Positions 25,375 through 34,282 are shown, counted from the first letter of the stretch. The stretch: 54,876 nt of DNA from Streptomyces sp. NRRL B-24484 (GCF_000717715.1 NZ_JOAI01000059.1:1-54876); one strand, 5' to 3'. The notes: a model not told the origin generated them from the sequence alone. Numbers and translations are program-made.

Positions 25375-27762
25375 TCAGAGCGACAGGACGCGGTGCTCGC
25401 CCGGCCGCACGGTGAAGCACGAGCCGCGCAGCCGGACCCGGATCGGCTGCTGCCGCCCCTCCGGCAGCGAGACGGCCACCGAACGCCGGTCGACCGCGAC
25501 GGTCACCCCCCAGTGGCCGCGGTAGCGCAGGTCCAGCTCCAGGCGGCCCAGTTCGGAGGGCAGCCGCGGGTCCAGCCAGAGTGCGTCCTCGCGGATCTCC
25601 AGGCCGGTGTAGCAGCGCTGCAGCAGGTCCACGGTGCCGGCCATGGCGCCGAGGTGGACGCCCTCGGCGGTGGTGCCGCCCTGCAGGTCCTCGCGGTCGG
25701 CGGCCAGCGCGTCGCGGAAGAACCGCCAGGACGCCCGCCGGTTCGAGCGGGTCAGCACCCAGGCGTGCACCACCGCGCTGAGGGTCGAGCCGTGCACGGT
25801 GCGCGGGAGGTAGTGACGGACGGTGCGGCGCAGCAGCTCCTCCCCGGCCGGGTAGCCGAGTCGGCGCAGCAGGCCGCGCAGCTCGTGGTCGGAGAAGAGG
25901 TAGGAGAGCATCAGGGCGTCCGCCTGCTTGGAGGCCTTGTAGCGGTTGACGGTGTCGCCCTCCGCCTCCAGGATCCGGTCGAGGCGCCGCAGGTCGGGGT
26001 AGTGCCGCCGGTAGCGTTCCCAGTCGAGCTCGGCGAGGCGCTCGTAACCGTCGAACTGGCTGATCACCCCGTCGTGGAAGGGCACGTGCAGGCGCCGGCC
26101 GACCTCCTGCCAGCGGTCGCGTTCGGCGCGGTCGAGGTCGAGGCGTTCCAGCAGCTCGTCGCGCCGGTAGCCGGGCAGCGCGTCGAGGGCGTCCAGGGCG
26201 CGGGCCAGCACCCAGGAGGCGAGCACGTTGGTGTAGGCGTTGTCGTCCAGGCCGGGCCGGTCGGCCCACGGGTAGGCGTCGTGGTACTCGTCCGGCCCGA
26301 GCACGCCGCGGATCGAGTACCGCTCGCGCTCCGCGTTCCACTCGGCGGCCGAGGACCAGAACCGGGCGATCTCCAGCAGCATCTCGGCGCCGGTGTCGGC
26401 CAGGAAGTCGAGGTCCCCGGTGGCCTGGTAGTACTGCCAGACGTTGTAGGCGACGGCGGAGCCGACGTGCCGCTGCAGGTGGCTGTGGTCGGGCAGCCAG
26501 CGGCCGGACAGCGGGTTGAGGTGCAGCCGCTGCGACTCCTCGCGGCCCTCGGTCGCGCTCTGCCAGGGGTACATCGCACCGCGCAGCCCGGCGTCGCGGG
26601 CGGCGAGGCGGGCCGCGCCGAGCCGCCGTTGCCGGTGGTGGAGCACGCCCCGGGCGAGCTCGGGGAAGCGCAGGTTGAACAGCTGCAGGACGAAGAGCTC
26701 GTCCCAGAAGACGTGGCCGCGGTAGGCCTCGCCGTGCAGCCCGCGGGCCGGGATGCCGACGTCGAGGTCGACGGAGTGCTCGGAGTAGGTCTGCAGCAGG
26801 TGGAAGAGGTGCAGGCGGATCGTGCCTATCCCGTCGAAGTCGGCGTCGGTCCGGCAGCGGCGCCACAGCTCGGCCCAGCGCAGCGCGTGCTCGTCCAGCA
26901 GCTCCCCGAAGTCCCCGGCGGCCGCGGCCAGCACGGTCGCGGCGTGCAGCGGCGCGCCGACCGCCGGATCGCGGTCGGTGTGCACGGCGACGGTCTTCTC
27001 CACGGTGACGGGCACGCCCCGCGCGACCTCCACGGTGAGCAGCTGCGCCGCCCGGCCCGGGGCGGTGCGCACGACGGTGTCGGCGGGGACGGGGACGCCC
27101 GAGCGGTGGACGCGGGTGCGGGCGGCGAGGGCGATCCGCCGCGACGCATGGGCGAGGGCGACCTGCAGCAGGAGCAGGCCGTCGGGGCCGGCGCCCTGCT
27201 CGACCGGCCGGAGGTGCCGCCGGGCGAGGCCGCGGTAGCGGGCCACGCCGGAGTTGGTGACGGTGCCGTCCAGCGCCGATCGGACCTCCATCGGCCCGGA
27301 CCAGTTCTCCGGCAGCAGCTCGGTCTCCAGGGCGACCAGGTGCGGCTGCGCCTGGCTGGCGATCCGCCGCTGGACGAGCCGGGTCCGGCGCCCCTCGCCG
27401 TCCTCCACCAGGGCGTGCCTGGTCAGGACGCCCCGGCGCAGGTCGAGCACCAGGCGCTGGGTGGCGGGCGGGCCGGTGAACCAGTCACCGCCGGCCGGCC
27501 GGAAGGTGAGCGGCAGCCAGTTGGGGCAGTTGACCAGGTCCTCGTTCTCGACCTGCCGCCCGTCGACCACGGTGGCCGCGCGGTCGTAGCAGCCGGCCAG
27601 GTACGTCCCCGGGTAGTGGGTGCCGTCGGCGGTGGACTCCGGGGCGGCGCCGCGGGTGACCAGGTAGCCGTTCCCGACCGCGCAGAGCGCTTCGCGCACA
27701 CCCTCCGCGGCGGGGTCGAAGCCCTCGTACGCGAGCTGCCAGTCCTCCGCGGGACGGCGCAC
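25375..27762 (-). CDS. Glycoside hydrolase family 65 disaccharide phosphorylase
   Basis: 795 residues, full GH65 length. An N-terminal beta-sandwich includes AVGNGYLVTRGAAPES. The alpha-barrel carries VFWDELFVLQLFN and the catalytic-acid motif GVLGPDEYHDAYP (Glu in DEYH). A phosphate-binding HGSTLSAVVHAW region and a C-terminal beta domain follow. GH65 enzymes phosphorolyse alpha-glucobioses (trehalose, maltose, kojibiose) to beta-glucose-1-phosphate. No beta-phosphoglucomutase gene is adjacent. Start GTG 27762 with GGTGGAG upstream. It is divergent from the HTH-PNPOx gene, so it may share stress control with it. Confidence 0.88.
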   Translation of the reverse strand: MRRPAEDWQLAYEGFDPAAEGVREALCAVGNGYLVTRGAAPESTADGTHYPGTYLAGCYDRAATVVDGRQVENEDLVNCPNWLPLTFRPAGGDWFTGPPATQRLVLDLRRGVLTRHALVEDGEGRRTRLVQRRIASQAQPHLVALETELLPENWSGPMEVRSALDGTVTNSGVARYRGLARRHLRPVEQGAGPDGLLLLQVALAHASRRIALAARTRVHRSGVPVPADTVVRTAPGRAAQLLTVEVARGVPVTVEKTVAVHTDRDPAVGAPLHAATVLAAAAGDFGELLDEHALRWAELWRRCRTDADFDGIGTIRLHLFHLLQTYSEHSVDLDVGIPARGLHGEAYRGHVFWDELFVLQLFNLRFPELARGVLHHRQRRLGAARLAARDAGLRGAMYPWQSATEGREESQRLHLNPLSGRWLPDHSHLQRHVGSAVAYNVWQYYQATGDLDFLADTGAEMLLEIARFWSSAAEWNAERERYSIRGVLGPDEYHDAYPWADRPGLDDNAYTNVLASWVLARALDALDALPGYRRDELLERLDLDRAERDRWQEVGRRLHVPFHDGVISQFDGYERLAELDWERYRRHYPDLRRLDRILEAEGDTVNRYKASKQADALMLSYLFSDHELRGLLRRLGYPAGEELLRRTVRHYLPRTVHGSTLSAVVHAWVLTRSNRRASWRFFRDALAADREDLQGGTTAEGVHLGAMAGTVDLLQRCYTGLEIREDALWLDPRLPSELGRLELDLRYRGHWGVTVAVDRRSVAVSLPEGRQQPIRVRLRGSCFTVRPGEHRVLSL

Positions 27763-27851
27763 CGCTCCACCTCACCCTCGCGACGGCACCCCCGGGCAGC
27801 CACGCTATGCCGCCGTCCGGGGGCCCGCATCCGGCCGCGGGCGGGGCCGAT

Positions 27852-27867
27852 GGGGCCGGTCGGCCCC
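27852..27867 (+). promoter_or_regulatory. 16-bp palindrome resembling a DosR/OsdR-type box
   Basis: GGGGCCGGTCGGCCCC lies in the divergent gap, 95 bp from both starts. Its half-sites (GGGGCC/GGCCCC) resemble those of DevR/DosR boxes (GGGACT/AGTCCC). The downstream genes are of types found in dormancy regulons. The link is inference. Confidence 0.4.
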
Positions 27868-27961
27868 GGTCGCGAGGCCTTCGGCCCTGGCGCCGGCGGG
27901 GTCGCGGTCCGACCCTGGAACGGGGGGCACCGGAGCGTCGCCGCACGAACGGTCACCGGAC

Positions 27962-28675
27962 ATGAACGAGATCACCAGCACCCCGGCCGCCGCCCCCGAG
28001 CAGGCCGCCGGCCACCCCGACGACATCGCGCGACGGGTCGTCACCCGCTGCCGGCAGCTCGGGCTGAGCCAGGACGAGGCGGCCGCCCGGGCCGGCATGG
28101 CGCCGCGCTACCTCGGACAGCTGCTGGACTTCGGTCCGGGCTTCGACCCCGGCGCGGTCTTCCGGCTGGCCCGGGTGCTCGGCGTGAGCCGGGACGACCT
28201 GGTCGAGGGCCGCACCGACGCGCCGCCGGGCCGTACGGGGGCCGCGGCGCGCCCCCGGCTGCTCCGGCTCACCGAGCAGGAGTGCTGGGACCGGCTCGGC
28301 ACCCACGGCGTCGGCCGGATCGCCCTCCCGGGGCAGCGCTTCCCGCTGGTGCTGCCGGTCAACTACACCGTCGACGGCACCACCGTCGCCTTCCGGACGG
28401 CCGACTTCGGTGCCGCGGCCGCCGCGGCCGGGGACGACGTCGCCTTCGAGGTGGACCGCATCGACGACCGCCGCAGCAGCGGCTGGAGCGTGCTGCTCGG
28501 CGGCCGGGCGGAACGGGTGCGCGACCCGGACGAGGAACGGCGGCTGGCCGCGCTCGCCGCCGCGGAGCCCTGGGCGGGCGGCCACCGGACGCTGTGGATC
28601 CGGATCGTCCCGGAGACGGTGACGGGCCGGCTGGTCGGACCGGCCGACGGGCAGGACGGGGGTGGCGGGCCATGA
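27962..28675 (+). CDS. XRE helix-turn-helix fused to a pyridoxamine-5'-phosphate oxidase-like (split-barrel) domain
   Basis: 237 residues. Residues about 22-80 are an XRE HTH (LGLSQDEAAARAGMAPRYLGQLL). Residues about 100-225 form a flavin-reductase/PNPOx-like split barrel (GRIALPGQRFPLVLPVNYTV, WSVLLGGRAERV, WIRIVPETVTGRLVG), the family that includes F420- and FMN-binding proteins. Its stop overlaps the next start by 4 bp. Inferred role: a redox- or cofactor-sensing regulator or stress protein; similar HTH-PNPOx proteins occur in Streptomyces stress clusters. Confidence 0.85.
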   Translation: MNEITSTPAAAPEQAAGHPDDIARRVVTRCRQLGLSQDEAAARAGMAPRYLGQLLDFGPGFDPGAVFRLARVLGVSRDDLVEGRTDAPPGRTGAAARPRLLRLTEQECWDRLGTHGVGRIALPGQRFPLVLPVNYTVDGTTVAFRTADFGAAAAAAGDDVAFEVDRIDDRRSSGWSVLLGGRAERVRDPDEERRLAALAAAEPWAGGHRTLWIRIVPETVTGRLVGPADGQDGGGGP

Positions 28676-29298
28676 GGCACAGGTCGGTGGCCGAGGTGAT
28701 GACCCGGGAGGTGGTCGCCGTCCCGCCCGGCGCGGGGCTGCGCGAGATCGTGGCCACGCTGGCGGTGCACCGGATCGGCGCCGTCCCGGTGGTCGACCCG
28801 TCGGACCGGCCGATCGGCGTGGTGTCGGAGGCCGACCTGCTGCACCGCCAGGCCGTCCAGGACGATCCGGACGAGGCGCGCACCCTGCCGCTGCCGGAGA
28901 CCGACGCGGCGACCGCCGGGGAGCTGATGTCCGCCCCGCCGGTCTGCATCGCGCCGGACGCCAGTGTGGTGGCCGCCGCCCGGCGGATGGAGCGCCACGG
29001 GGTGAAGCGGCTGCCCGTGGTCGACGGGGACGGCCGGCTGATCGGCGTGGTCGCCCGGGCCGACCTGGTGCGGGTCTACCTGCGCGACGACCGGGCCGTC
29101 CGCCGGGAGATCGTCGAGGACGTGCTCGGCGCGGTCGACGGGGTCGGCCCGGACGCCGTCGCGGTCGAGGTCGACCAGGGGCGGGTGACCCTCCGCGGCA
29201 CGATCGACCCGCCCGGCCTCGCCCGGGTCGTGCGCCGGCTGTGCCGGTCGGTGGACGGCGTCGTCTCCGTCACCGACCTGACGCACGGCGTCGGCTGA
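28672..29298 (+). CDS. CBS-pair protein with C-terminal BON domain
   Basis: 208 residues. CBS 1 is VAEVMTREVVAVPPGAGLRE...GVVSEADLL and CBS 2 is AGELMSAPPVCIAPDASVV...GVVARADLV; a BON domain occupies about 145-208 (VAVEVDQGRVTLRGTIDPPG). CBS pairs bind adenine nucleotides, and BON domains bind membranes or phospholipids. Hypoxic response protein 1 of Mycobacterium is a two-CBS relative. It is translationally coupled to the HTH-PNPOx gene (ATGA), so the two form one operon. Confidence 0.9.
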   Translation: MRHRSVAEVMTREVVAVPPGAGLREIVATLAVHRIGAVPVVDPSDRPIGVVSEADLLHRQAVQDDPDEARTLPLPETDAATAGELMSAPPVCIAPDASVVAAARRMERHGVKRLPVVDGDGRLIGVVARADLVRVYLRDDRAVRREIVEDVLGAVDGVGPDAVAVEVDQGRVTLRGTIDPPGLARVVRRLCRSVDGVVSVTDLTHGVG

Positions 29299-29319
29299 CC
29301 CGGGCGAGGCCGGCCCGGG
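29299..29319. terminator. Hairpin between convergent CBS-BON and S28 peptidase genes
   Basis: CCCGGGC pairs with GCCCGGG across a 7-nt loop, filling the 24-bp gap between two converging stops. Confidence 0.5.
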
Positions 29320-29322
29320 CGC

Positions 29323-30795
29323 TCAGCCGGGCAGGCCGGGCAGGCGGTGGCGTTCGGCCGGGTCGGGCGTGTCGAGGGCGGCGTCGTACGGGGCCGGTGC
29401 CGGGGACGCCGCGAGGCCGCTGCCGCCGGCCGGGGTCAGGCCGGCCCACCGGAACAGCGCGTCGGTGGCCACGGTGCGGTCGGCCGGGGCGAGGGCCGTG
29501 ATCGAGGCGCCGTGGTTGCCGTCGGCGACCGTCAGCACGTGGCTGTCGCGGGTCCGGGCGGAGACGGTGAAGCGCTCGGCGCTCCACGGGTCGCGGCCGC
29601 CGTAGACGAAGAGGGTGTTGCGGGCGTTGCGGCGGATCCAGTGGTCGACGTCCCGGGTCGGGCCCGGGTCGAAGGGGCGCCGGGCGACCTTGTCCGGGAT
29701 GTAGTCCCACACCGAGATCCGGTACTTCAGCAGGCCCTTGAGCTGCGGGTACGTCACCTCGGGCGCGCCGAGCTCGGTGGCCGCCTGGTAGTAGTACGGC
29801 GCGTAGTACGAGAGCGTCTGGTCGGTGTAGAAGGAGAAGCCGTCGACGGCGTCGAACCAGTCCCACAGCTGCTGGTCGGTGGCGTCCCGGCCGGGGACAG
29901 CCGCGCAGTCGGCCTCGGTGCCGTACTGCCAGAACGCCCACGGCGTGTCGACGACCACGGCCTCCAGGGCCTTGTCGGCGCTGCCCATGAACTCGGCGGA
30001 GAAGGTGTAGCCGTTGTCGTGGGCGTACCGCTCGTAGCGGGCGGTGAGCGCGGTGCGGCGGCGCAGCGCCTCCACCTGGGCGCCGGCGATCGCGGCCCGG
30101 CACTCGGGGGTGCCGTTGCTGCGGATGACGTCCGCGTAGGCGCGGTCGCCGGGCCGGGCGGCGTCGTCCGGGGCGACGTAGGCGACCGTGCCGTCCATGT
30201 CGCCGGGGTGGAACCGCTCGTAGTGGGCGGCGTTCATGCCGCCCTTGCTGCCGCCGGTGGCGATCCAGCGGCCGGGGTAGAGCGCCTTCAGTGCGGTGAA
30301 CACCGCGTGCTGGTCGGCGGTGGCCTGACGGATGTTCAGGGTCGACCAGTCGCCGCCGGTGGCGGGCTCCGAGCCGCGGAAGAACCGGTACTCGAGCGAG
30401 ACCTGGTTGGCGTCGAGCAGCCGGGTGGGCTCGGAGCGGGACGCGCCGGGGTCGGCCGGCAGTCCGTAGCCGCTGGCGGAGAAGACGGTCGGCCGGTCGG
30501 CGCCGCGGTGCAGCACGGTGAGTCGCTGCTGGAAGCTGCCGCGCCCGGGGTGGTCGTGGTCGACCGGCTGGGTGTACGTCAGCACGAAGAAGCGGTAGCC
30601 GTCGACCGGCTTCTCCTGGACGACGGTCATGCCCGGGATCGCGGCGAGCCGGTCCTTGAGGTCGGCCGCCCGGGTGGCGGCCGCGGCGGCGGGTGCGCCG
30701 GTGCGGGCGGGCCCGTCCGCACCGAACGCGGGGGAGGGGAGCAGACAGGCGGACACGAGGCCCGCCGCGAGGGTGGTCCACAGACGGCTGCGCAA
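29323..30795 (-). CDS. Secreted S28-family serine peptidase (tripeptidyl aminopeptidase-like)
   Basis: 490 residues. A signal peptide (MRSRLWTTLAAGLVSACLLP, cleavage near AFG-AD) precedes an alpha/beta-hydrolase peptidase. The nucleophile elbow is GGSKGGM, preceded by LTYTQPVDH and YRFFRGSEPA; the Asp/His pair is likely in YGGRDPW and DGNHGAS. S28 enzymes cleave after proline or remove tripeptides from extracellular peptides. It uses a rare TTG start at 30795 with GGGAG upstream. It could supply peptides to the M24/M20 enzymes at 38-40 kb. Confidence 0.85.
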   Translation of the reverse strand: MRSRLWTTLAAGLVSACLLPSPAFGADGPARTGAPAAAAATRAADLKDRLAAIPGMTVVQEKPVDGYRFFVLTYTQPVDHDHPGRGSFQQRLTVLHRGADRPTVFSASGYGLPADPGASRSEPTRLLDANQVSLEYRFFRGSEPATGGDWSTLNIRQATADQHAVFTALKALYPGRWIATGGSKGGMNAAHYERFHPGDMDGTVAYVAPDDAARPGDRAYADVIRSNGTPECRAAIAGAQVEALRRRTALTARYERYAHDNGYTFSAEFMGSADKALEAVVVDTPWAFWQYGTEADCAAVPGRDATDQQLWDWFDAVDGFSFYTDQTLSYYAPYYYQAATELGAPEVTYPQLKGLLKYRISVWDYIPDKVARRPFDPGPTRDVDHWIRRNARNTLFVYGGRDPWSAERFTVSARTRDSHVLTVADGNHGASITALAPADRTVATDALFRWAGLTPAGGSGLAASPAPAPYDAALDTPDPAERHRLPGLPG

Positions 30796-30823
30796 CAGGG
30801 GTCTCCCGGGGCGGCGAAGTCAA

Positions 30824-30853
30824 GCGACGGTGTAAGTACGTTTAACCCGTCGC
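30824..30853. promoter_or_regulatory. Inverted repeat GCGACGG-N16-CCGTCGC with AT-rich core
   Basis: Perfect 7-bp arms enclose TGTAAGTACGTTTAAC, an unusually AT-rich core for this genome. It lies 29 bp upstream of the S28 peptidase start, as expected for a promoter/operator, but also 48 bp after the dehydrogenase stop, so a terminator is possible. Confidence 0.45.
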
Positions 30854-30900
30854 ACAACCTAGGCGTGGTGCCGGCCCGCCACAAGGCTTTTGACGAAATG

Positions 30901-31827
30901 TCATGTTCGCGGATCGGGGTCCGGTGCGCCGTTGTCCGGAGCGCCATCGGCCGCGCGGGGGAGTGCGGCCCGGTGCCGCGAGGTCTCGCCGAGCGCCGCC
31001 AGGTCCTGCGCGCCGCGGCCGTGCGCCACGCCCTCCAGCAGCGCGTCGCGCAGCACCCCGGCGAGCGGCATCGGCACCCGGGCGGCGGCCGCGGTGTCCA
31101 GCGCCAGGCCGACGTCCTTGAAGCCCAGGTCGAGCCGGAACCCGGCGGGCTCGTACCGCCGTTCGGCGATCATCGCGCCGTACCCCTCGTACACCGGCCC
31201 GGGGAAGACCGTGCCGGTCAGCACGGACAGCAGGTCCCCGGCGGCCAGCCCGCTCGCCTCGCCGAGCGCGGTCGCCTCCGCCACCGCCTCGACGGCCGAC
31301 ACCAGCACGAAGTTGGCGCAGACCTTCGCCGTGCTGGCGATCTCCGGCCGGTCGCCGAGCCGCCAGGTCCGCCGCCCCATCGCCTCGAACAGCGGGGCGA
31401 CCCGGTCCAGGGCGTCGGCCGGACCGGCCGCCAGGATCGCCAGGTTCCCCGCCGCGGCGACCTCGCCACGGCCCAGCACCGGCGCCGCCACGTAGGCCAC
31501 GCCGTGCCGGGCGTGCAGCTCCGCGGCCCGGCGCGCCAGCGCGGGCGAGACGGTCGCCATGTTGACGTGCACGCCGGCCGCCGCGGCGGCCAGCACCTCC
31601 TCGTCCAGCAGCACCGACTCGACGGCGGCGTCGTCCGCGAGCATCGACACCACGGCCTCGCACCGCCACACCCCGGCCGGCCCGTCCGCGGCCTCGGCGC
31701 CCTCCGCCACCAGCTCCCGCACCGGCTCCGGCGAGCGGTTCCACACCGTCACCCGGTGTCCGGCCGCCAGCAGTTGACGGACCATCCCGCGGCCCATCGT
31801 GCCCAGACCGACGAATCCCACGTCCAC
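30901..31827 (-). CDS. NAD(P)-dependent beta-hydroxyacid dehydrogenase (3-hydroxyisobutyrate dehydrogenase-like)
   Basis: 308 residues. The N-terminal Rossmann motif GFVGLGTMGRGMVRQL is followed by WNRSPEPV, where Asn/Arg after strand 2 fit NADP. The all-helical C-domain includes GAP-like substrate region APVLGRGEVAAAGNL and STAKVCANFVLVSAVE, with the expected catalytic Lys in AKVCANF. The family oxidises 3-hydroxyisobutyrate, tartronate semialdehyde or related acids, and also includes imine-reductase-like members. Start GTG 31827 with AGGGGG 8 nt upstream. It is monocistronic. Confidence 0.88.
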   Translation of the reverse strand: MDVGFVGLGTMGRGMVRQLLAAGHRVTVWNRSPEPVRELVAEGAEAADGPAGVWRCEAVVSMLADDAAVESVLLDEEVLAAAAAGVHVNMATVSPALARRAAELHARHGVAYVAAPVLGRGEVAAAGNLAILAAGPADALDRVAPLFEAMGRRTWRLGDRPEIASTAKVCANFVLVSAVEAVAEATALGEASGLAAGDLLSVLTGTVFPGPVYEGYGAMIAERRYEPAGFRLDLGFKDVGLALDTAAAARVPMPLAGVLRDALLEGVAHGRGAQDLAALGETSRHRAALPRAADGAPDNGAPDPDPRT

Positions 31828-31851
31828 CGTGCCGACCCCCTGCCTCGTGGT

Positions 31852-31877
31852 CCGCCGGGCCCGGCCGGGCCCGGCGG
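31852..31877. terminator. 26-bp perfect palindrome, probable terminator
   Basis: A fully self-complementary GC-only sequence (begins CCGCCGGGCC, ends GGCCCGGCGG), 46 bp downstream of the EEP gene stop and 24 bp upstream of the dehydrogenase start. Confidence 0.55.
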
Positions 31878-31922
31878 CGTTGCACCAGTGATCGTAGGCG
31901 TACGAGGGACGGCCGGTGGACG

Positions 31923-32936
31923 TCAGCCGGTGACGGCGAGCTCGGCGACGACCGCGCGGTGGTCGGTGCCCGGCAGGGTGCGCTCGGCGACGGTGACGGC
32001 CTTCAGCGCGTCGCCGTGCAGCACGTGGTCGATCTGCAGCACCGGCGGCAGCACCGGGCGGTCCGCGGGCCAGGTGCCGTCGAAGCCCCGGCCCAGCTCG
32101 GCGTGGGTGTCGGTCAGCCCGGTGCCGAGCAGCCGCCGCATCGGCGTGTGGTCCAGGGTGGCGTTGAAGTCGCCGAGCACGACGGCGTTGCGGGTGCGCC
32201 CGGCGACGTCCGAGCGGATCGCGTCGAAGCCCGCCGCCCACTTCCGCGAATCGCCCAGCGGGTAGTACGTGTGCACGGCGACGATCCGTACCGTCCGGCC
32301 CTCCACCGACACCTCGGCCGAGGTCGGATCGTCGGAGAACGGGGCGTCCGGCACCCGGGCCGCAGAGAGCGGCAGCCGGGAGTACAGCGCGGTGTCGGAG
32401 TGCGGGCCCGCCACCTTGTACGGCAGCACCCCGGCCATCCCTGCGCGCTCCAGGCCCTCGGCCAGCTTCGGGCTCGACTCCTCCACCGCCAGCACGTCCA
32501 CCCGCTCCTCGCGGGCCAGCCGCACCAGCGCCGCCGGATCCACCTGCCCCAGGTAGGCGTTGCTGGTGGCGAGCCGCAGCCGCGGCGCGGACGTCGGCAC
32601 CCCGCCGCCGTCCCCGACGAACCGCGGCACCAGCCAGAACAGCTGCACCGCGGTCAGCGCGACGGCCACCGCCGCCAGCGCCCGGGCCCGCAGCAGCGCG
32701 GTGGTGAACACCACCAGCACGCTCAGCAGCGCCACGTACGGCACGCCGGCGACCGGCAGCGCCAGGTCCGTCCCGTCGTCCAGCCCGCCGAGACGCACCA
32801 CGATCAGCGCCGCCGGCACCAGCAGCACCAGTGCGCAGCAGGCCAGCACGGCGAGCCGCAGCACGCGCAGCCACCGGCGGCCGGGCGCGGCCGGCGCCGG
32901 TGCAGGGGCCTCGACCTCCGCCACAACTCCGACCAT
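31923..32936 (-). CDS. Membrane-anchored endonuclease/exonuclease/phosphatase (EEP) family protein
   Basis: About 337 residues. Three hydrophobic spans lie in the first 120 residues (LAVLACCALVLLVPAALIVV, YVALLSVLVVFTTALL, AVAVALTAVQLFWLVP). An EEP catalytic domain follows: LATSNAYLG, VLAVEES with the metal Glu, VVLGDFNAT and a terminal GTDHRAVVAE. The active site likely faces outside and hydrolyses phosphodiesters such as nucleic acids or lipids. ATG 32936 is chosen over GTG 32966 because GGGGG lies 6 nt upstream. Confidence 0.88.
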   Translation of the reverse strand: MVGVVAEVEAPAPAPAAPGRRWLRVLRLAVLACCALVLLVPAALIVVRLGGLDDGTDLALPVAGVPYVALLSVLVVFTTALLRARALAAVAVALTAVQLFWLVPRFVGDGGGVPTSAPRLRLATSNAYLGQVDPAALVRLAREERVDVLAVEESSPKLAEGLERAGMAGVLPYKVAGPHSDTALYSRLPLSAARVPDAPFSDDPTSAEVSVEGRTVRIVAVHTYYPLGDSRKWAAGFDAIRSDVAGRTRNAVVLGDFNATLDHTPMRRLLGTGLTDTHAELGRGFDGTWPADRPVLPPVLQIDHVLHGDALKAVTVAERTLPGTDHRAVVAELAVTG

Positions 32937-33253
32937 CCGACACCCCCGCCTTCCGCGCCCGTGCACCGGACGCCGCTCGACCCGCCGCCGGACGGCCCGG
33001 GCCCCGCGATCGCGGTGATCACCGGGCGGCGACGTCGACTGGAGACGCCGGGACGGCCCCGGACGGTTCCGCCGACCGTCCCGACAGCCCCGACGGTGCT
33101 GCCGGCCCGGTGCGACACGCCGGACCGGGCCGGTGCCGACGGAGGGTCAGCCCGACGGCCGGTCAGGAGCCCCGACGGACCCGGTCGGCGTAGGGGGTAC
33201 GGCGGACGGACCGGACACGCGGGCGACGAGGTGCGGGGCGGACGGGCGGACCG

Positions 33254-33259
33254 TAGCTT
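33254..33259 (+). promoter_or_regulatory. -10 box (TAGCTT) for a probably leaderless amidase mRNA
   Basis: TAGCTT lies 7 nt before ATG 33267, with no ribosome-binding site between. The gap from 32967 also contains CGGGACGG...CCGTCCCG inverted arms near 33050-33085. Confidence 0.45.
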
Positions 33260-33266
33260 CCGTGGC

Positions 33267-34079
33267 ATGGACATCAACCGTCGTCTGGTGCTGCGCCGTG
33301 CCGTCCAGGCCGTCGCGGCCGGGGCCGTGACCGCGCTGCCGGCCATGGCCCGCCCGCGCCGCTCGGCCGCCGCCGACGGCCCGCCCCCGGCAGCGGTGCC
33401 GCCGGCCGCCGTGGCGCTCCCCGTCCCCGCGGCGCCGCCGATCGTGCTGCGCTCCACCTGGCAGTCCGCCGACCAGGTGCCGAAGGTGCAGTACGACCGG
33501 GCGGTCCGGGCGGTGCTGGTGCACCACACCGACGACCCGAACTCCTACACCGCGGACGCGGTGCCGGACATCCTGCGCGCGATCCGCCGCGACCACCTGG
33601 AGTTCCGCGGCTGGGACGACATCGGCTACAACTTCCTCGTCGACCGCTTCGGCCGGATCTGGGAGGGCCGCCTCGGCGGCGTCGACCGCCCGGTGGTCGG
33701 CGCCCACACCATGGGCTTCAACCGCGACACGGTGGGCATCGCGGCGATCGGCACGTACAACGCAGGGACGGAGGTCCCGCCGGCCGTCCTGGACTCGATC
33801 GCCCGGCTGGCGGCGTGGAAGCTCGGCCTGCACGGGGTGCGCGCCGACGCCCGCTCCGAGCTCACCTCCACCAACAGCGGCAGCCGCTTCCCGGTCGGGG
33901 CGACGCACATGTTCAACGCGGTCTCCGGTCACCGGGACGCGTTCTGCACGCTCTGCCCGGGCGAGTCGCTGTACGCCGCGATCCCCGGCATCGTCGACCG
34001 GGCCCGCCGGCTCCAGCAGGAGGCCGCGGCCGGCGCCCCCGGAGCCGGGACGGCGGCTCAGACCGGCTTGACCGCGTAG
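33267..34079 (+). CDS. Secreted PGRP/amidase-2 family N-acetylmuramoyl-L-alanine amidase
   Basis: 270 residues. A twin-arginine-like leader (NRRLVLRRAVQAVAAGAVT) precedes a Pro/Ala linker and a PGRP domain: VLVHHTDDPN with the first zinc His, GWDDIGYNFLVDRFGRIWEG, VGAHTMGFNRDTVGIA, GHRDAFCTLCPG. The last motif supplies the second His and the Cys zinc ligand. It cleaves the lactyl-amide bond of peptidoglycan stem peptides. ATG 33267 lacks a ribosome-binding site and is probably leaderless. Its 3' end overlaps the convergent zinc-ribbon gene by 22 bp. Confidence 0.92.
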   Translation: MDINRRLVLRRAVQAVAAGAVTALPAMARPRRSAAADGPPPAAVPPAAVALPVPAAPPIVLRSTWQSADQVPKVQYDRAVRAVLVHHTDDPNSYTADAVPDILRAIRRDHLEFRGWDDIGYNFLVDRFGRIWEGRLGGVDRPVVGAHTMGFNRDTVGIAAIGTYNAGTEVPPAVLDSIARLAAWKLGLHGVRADARSELTSTNSGSRFPVGATHMFNAVSGHRDAFCTLCPGESLYAAIPGIVDRARRLQQEAAAGAPGAGTAAQTGLTA

Positions 34080-34282
34080 AGCTCCAGGTGCCCGCAGACC
34101 GGGCAGCGGAAGGCGTCGACCTGCCAGCGCTGCTTGCCCATCCGCTTCGCCGTGCCGAAGATGCCGCGTTCCAGCGCACCCGATATCCACCGGGCGTAGC
34201 CGTAGGACGACTGGCCGGTGTCCTCGACGAAGCCCGGCTCCAGCCCGACGACACCGCACTGCGTGCACTTCAGGTTCTCCAC
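34058..34282 (-). CDS. Small zinc-ribbon protein
   Basis: 74 residues with two CxxC pairs: KCTQCGVVG at the N-terminus and FRCPVCGHLEL near the C-terminus, a rubredoxin-like or zinc-ribbon layout. The central part (YGYARWISGALERGIFGTAK) is unassigned. GTG 34282 has no ribosome-binding site, but TACACT (34290-34295, minus strand) lies 7 nt upstream, indicating a leaderless transcript. Function unknown. Confidence 0.75.
   Translation of the reverse strand: MENLKCTQCGVVGLEPGFVEDTGQSSYGYARWISGALERGIFGTAKRMGKQRWQVDAFRCPVCGHLELYAVKPV

Noticed and set aside
22550..26866. Long minus-strand open frame across MFS, YihY and GH65 genes
   Set aside because: It is composed of shadow translations of recognisable genes on both strands.
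22846..29298. 2,150-codon plus-strand open frame ending in the CBS-BON protein
   Set aside because: Only its last 208 codons are a real gene; the rest is out-of-frame or antisense reading of neighbours.
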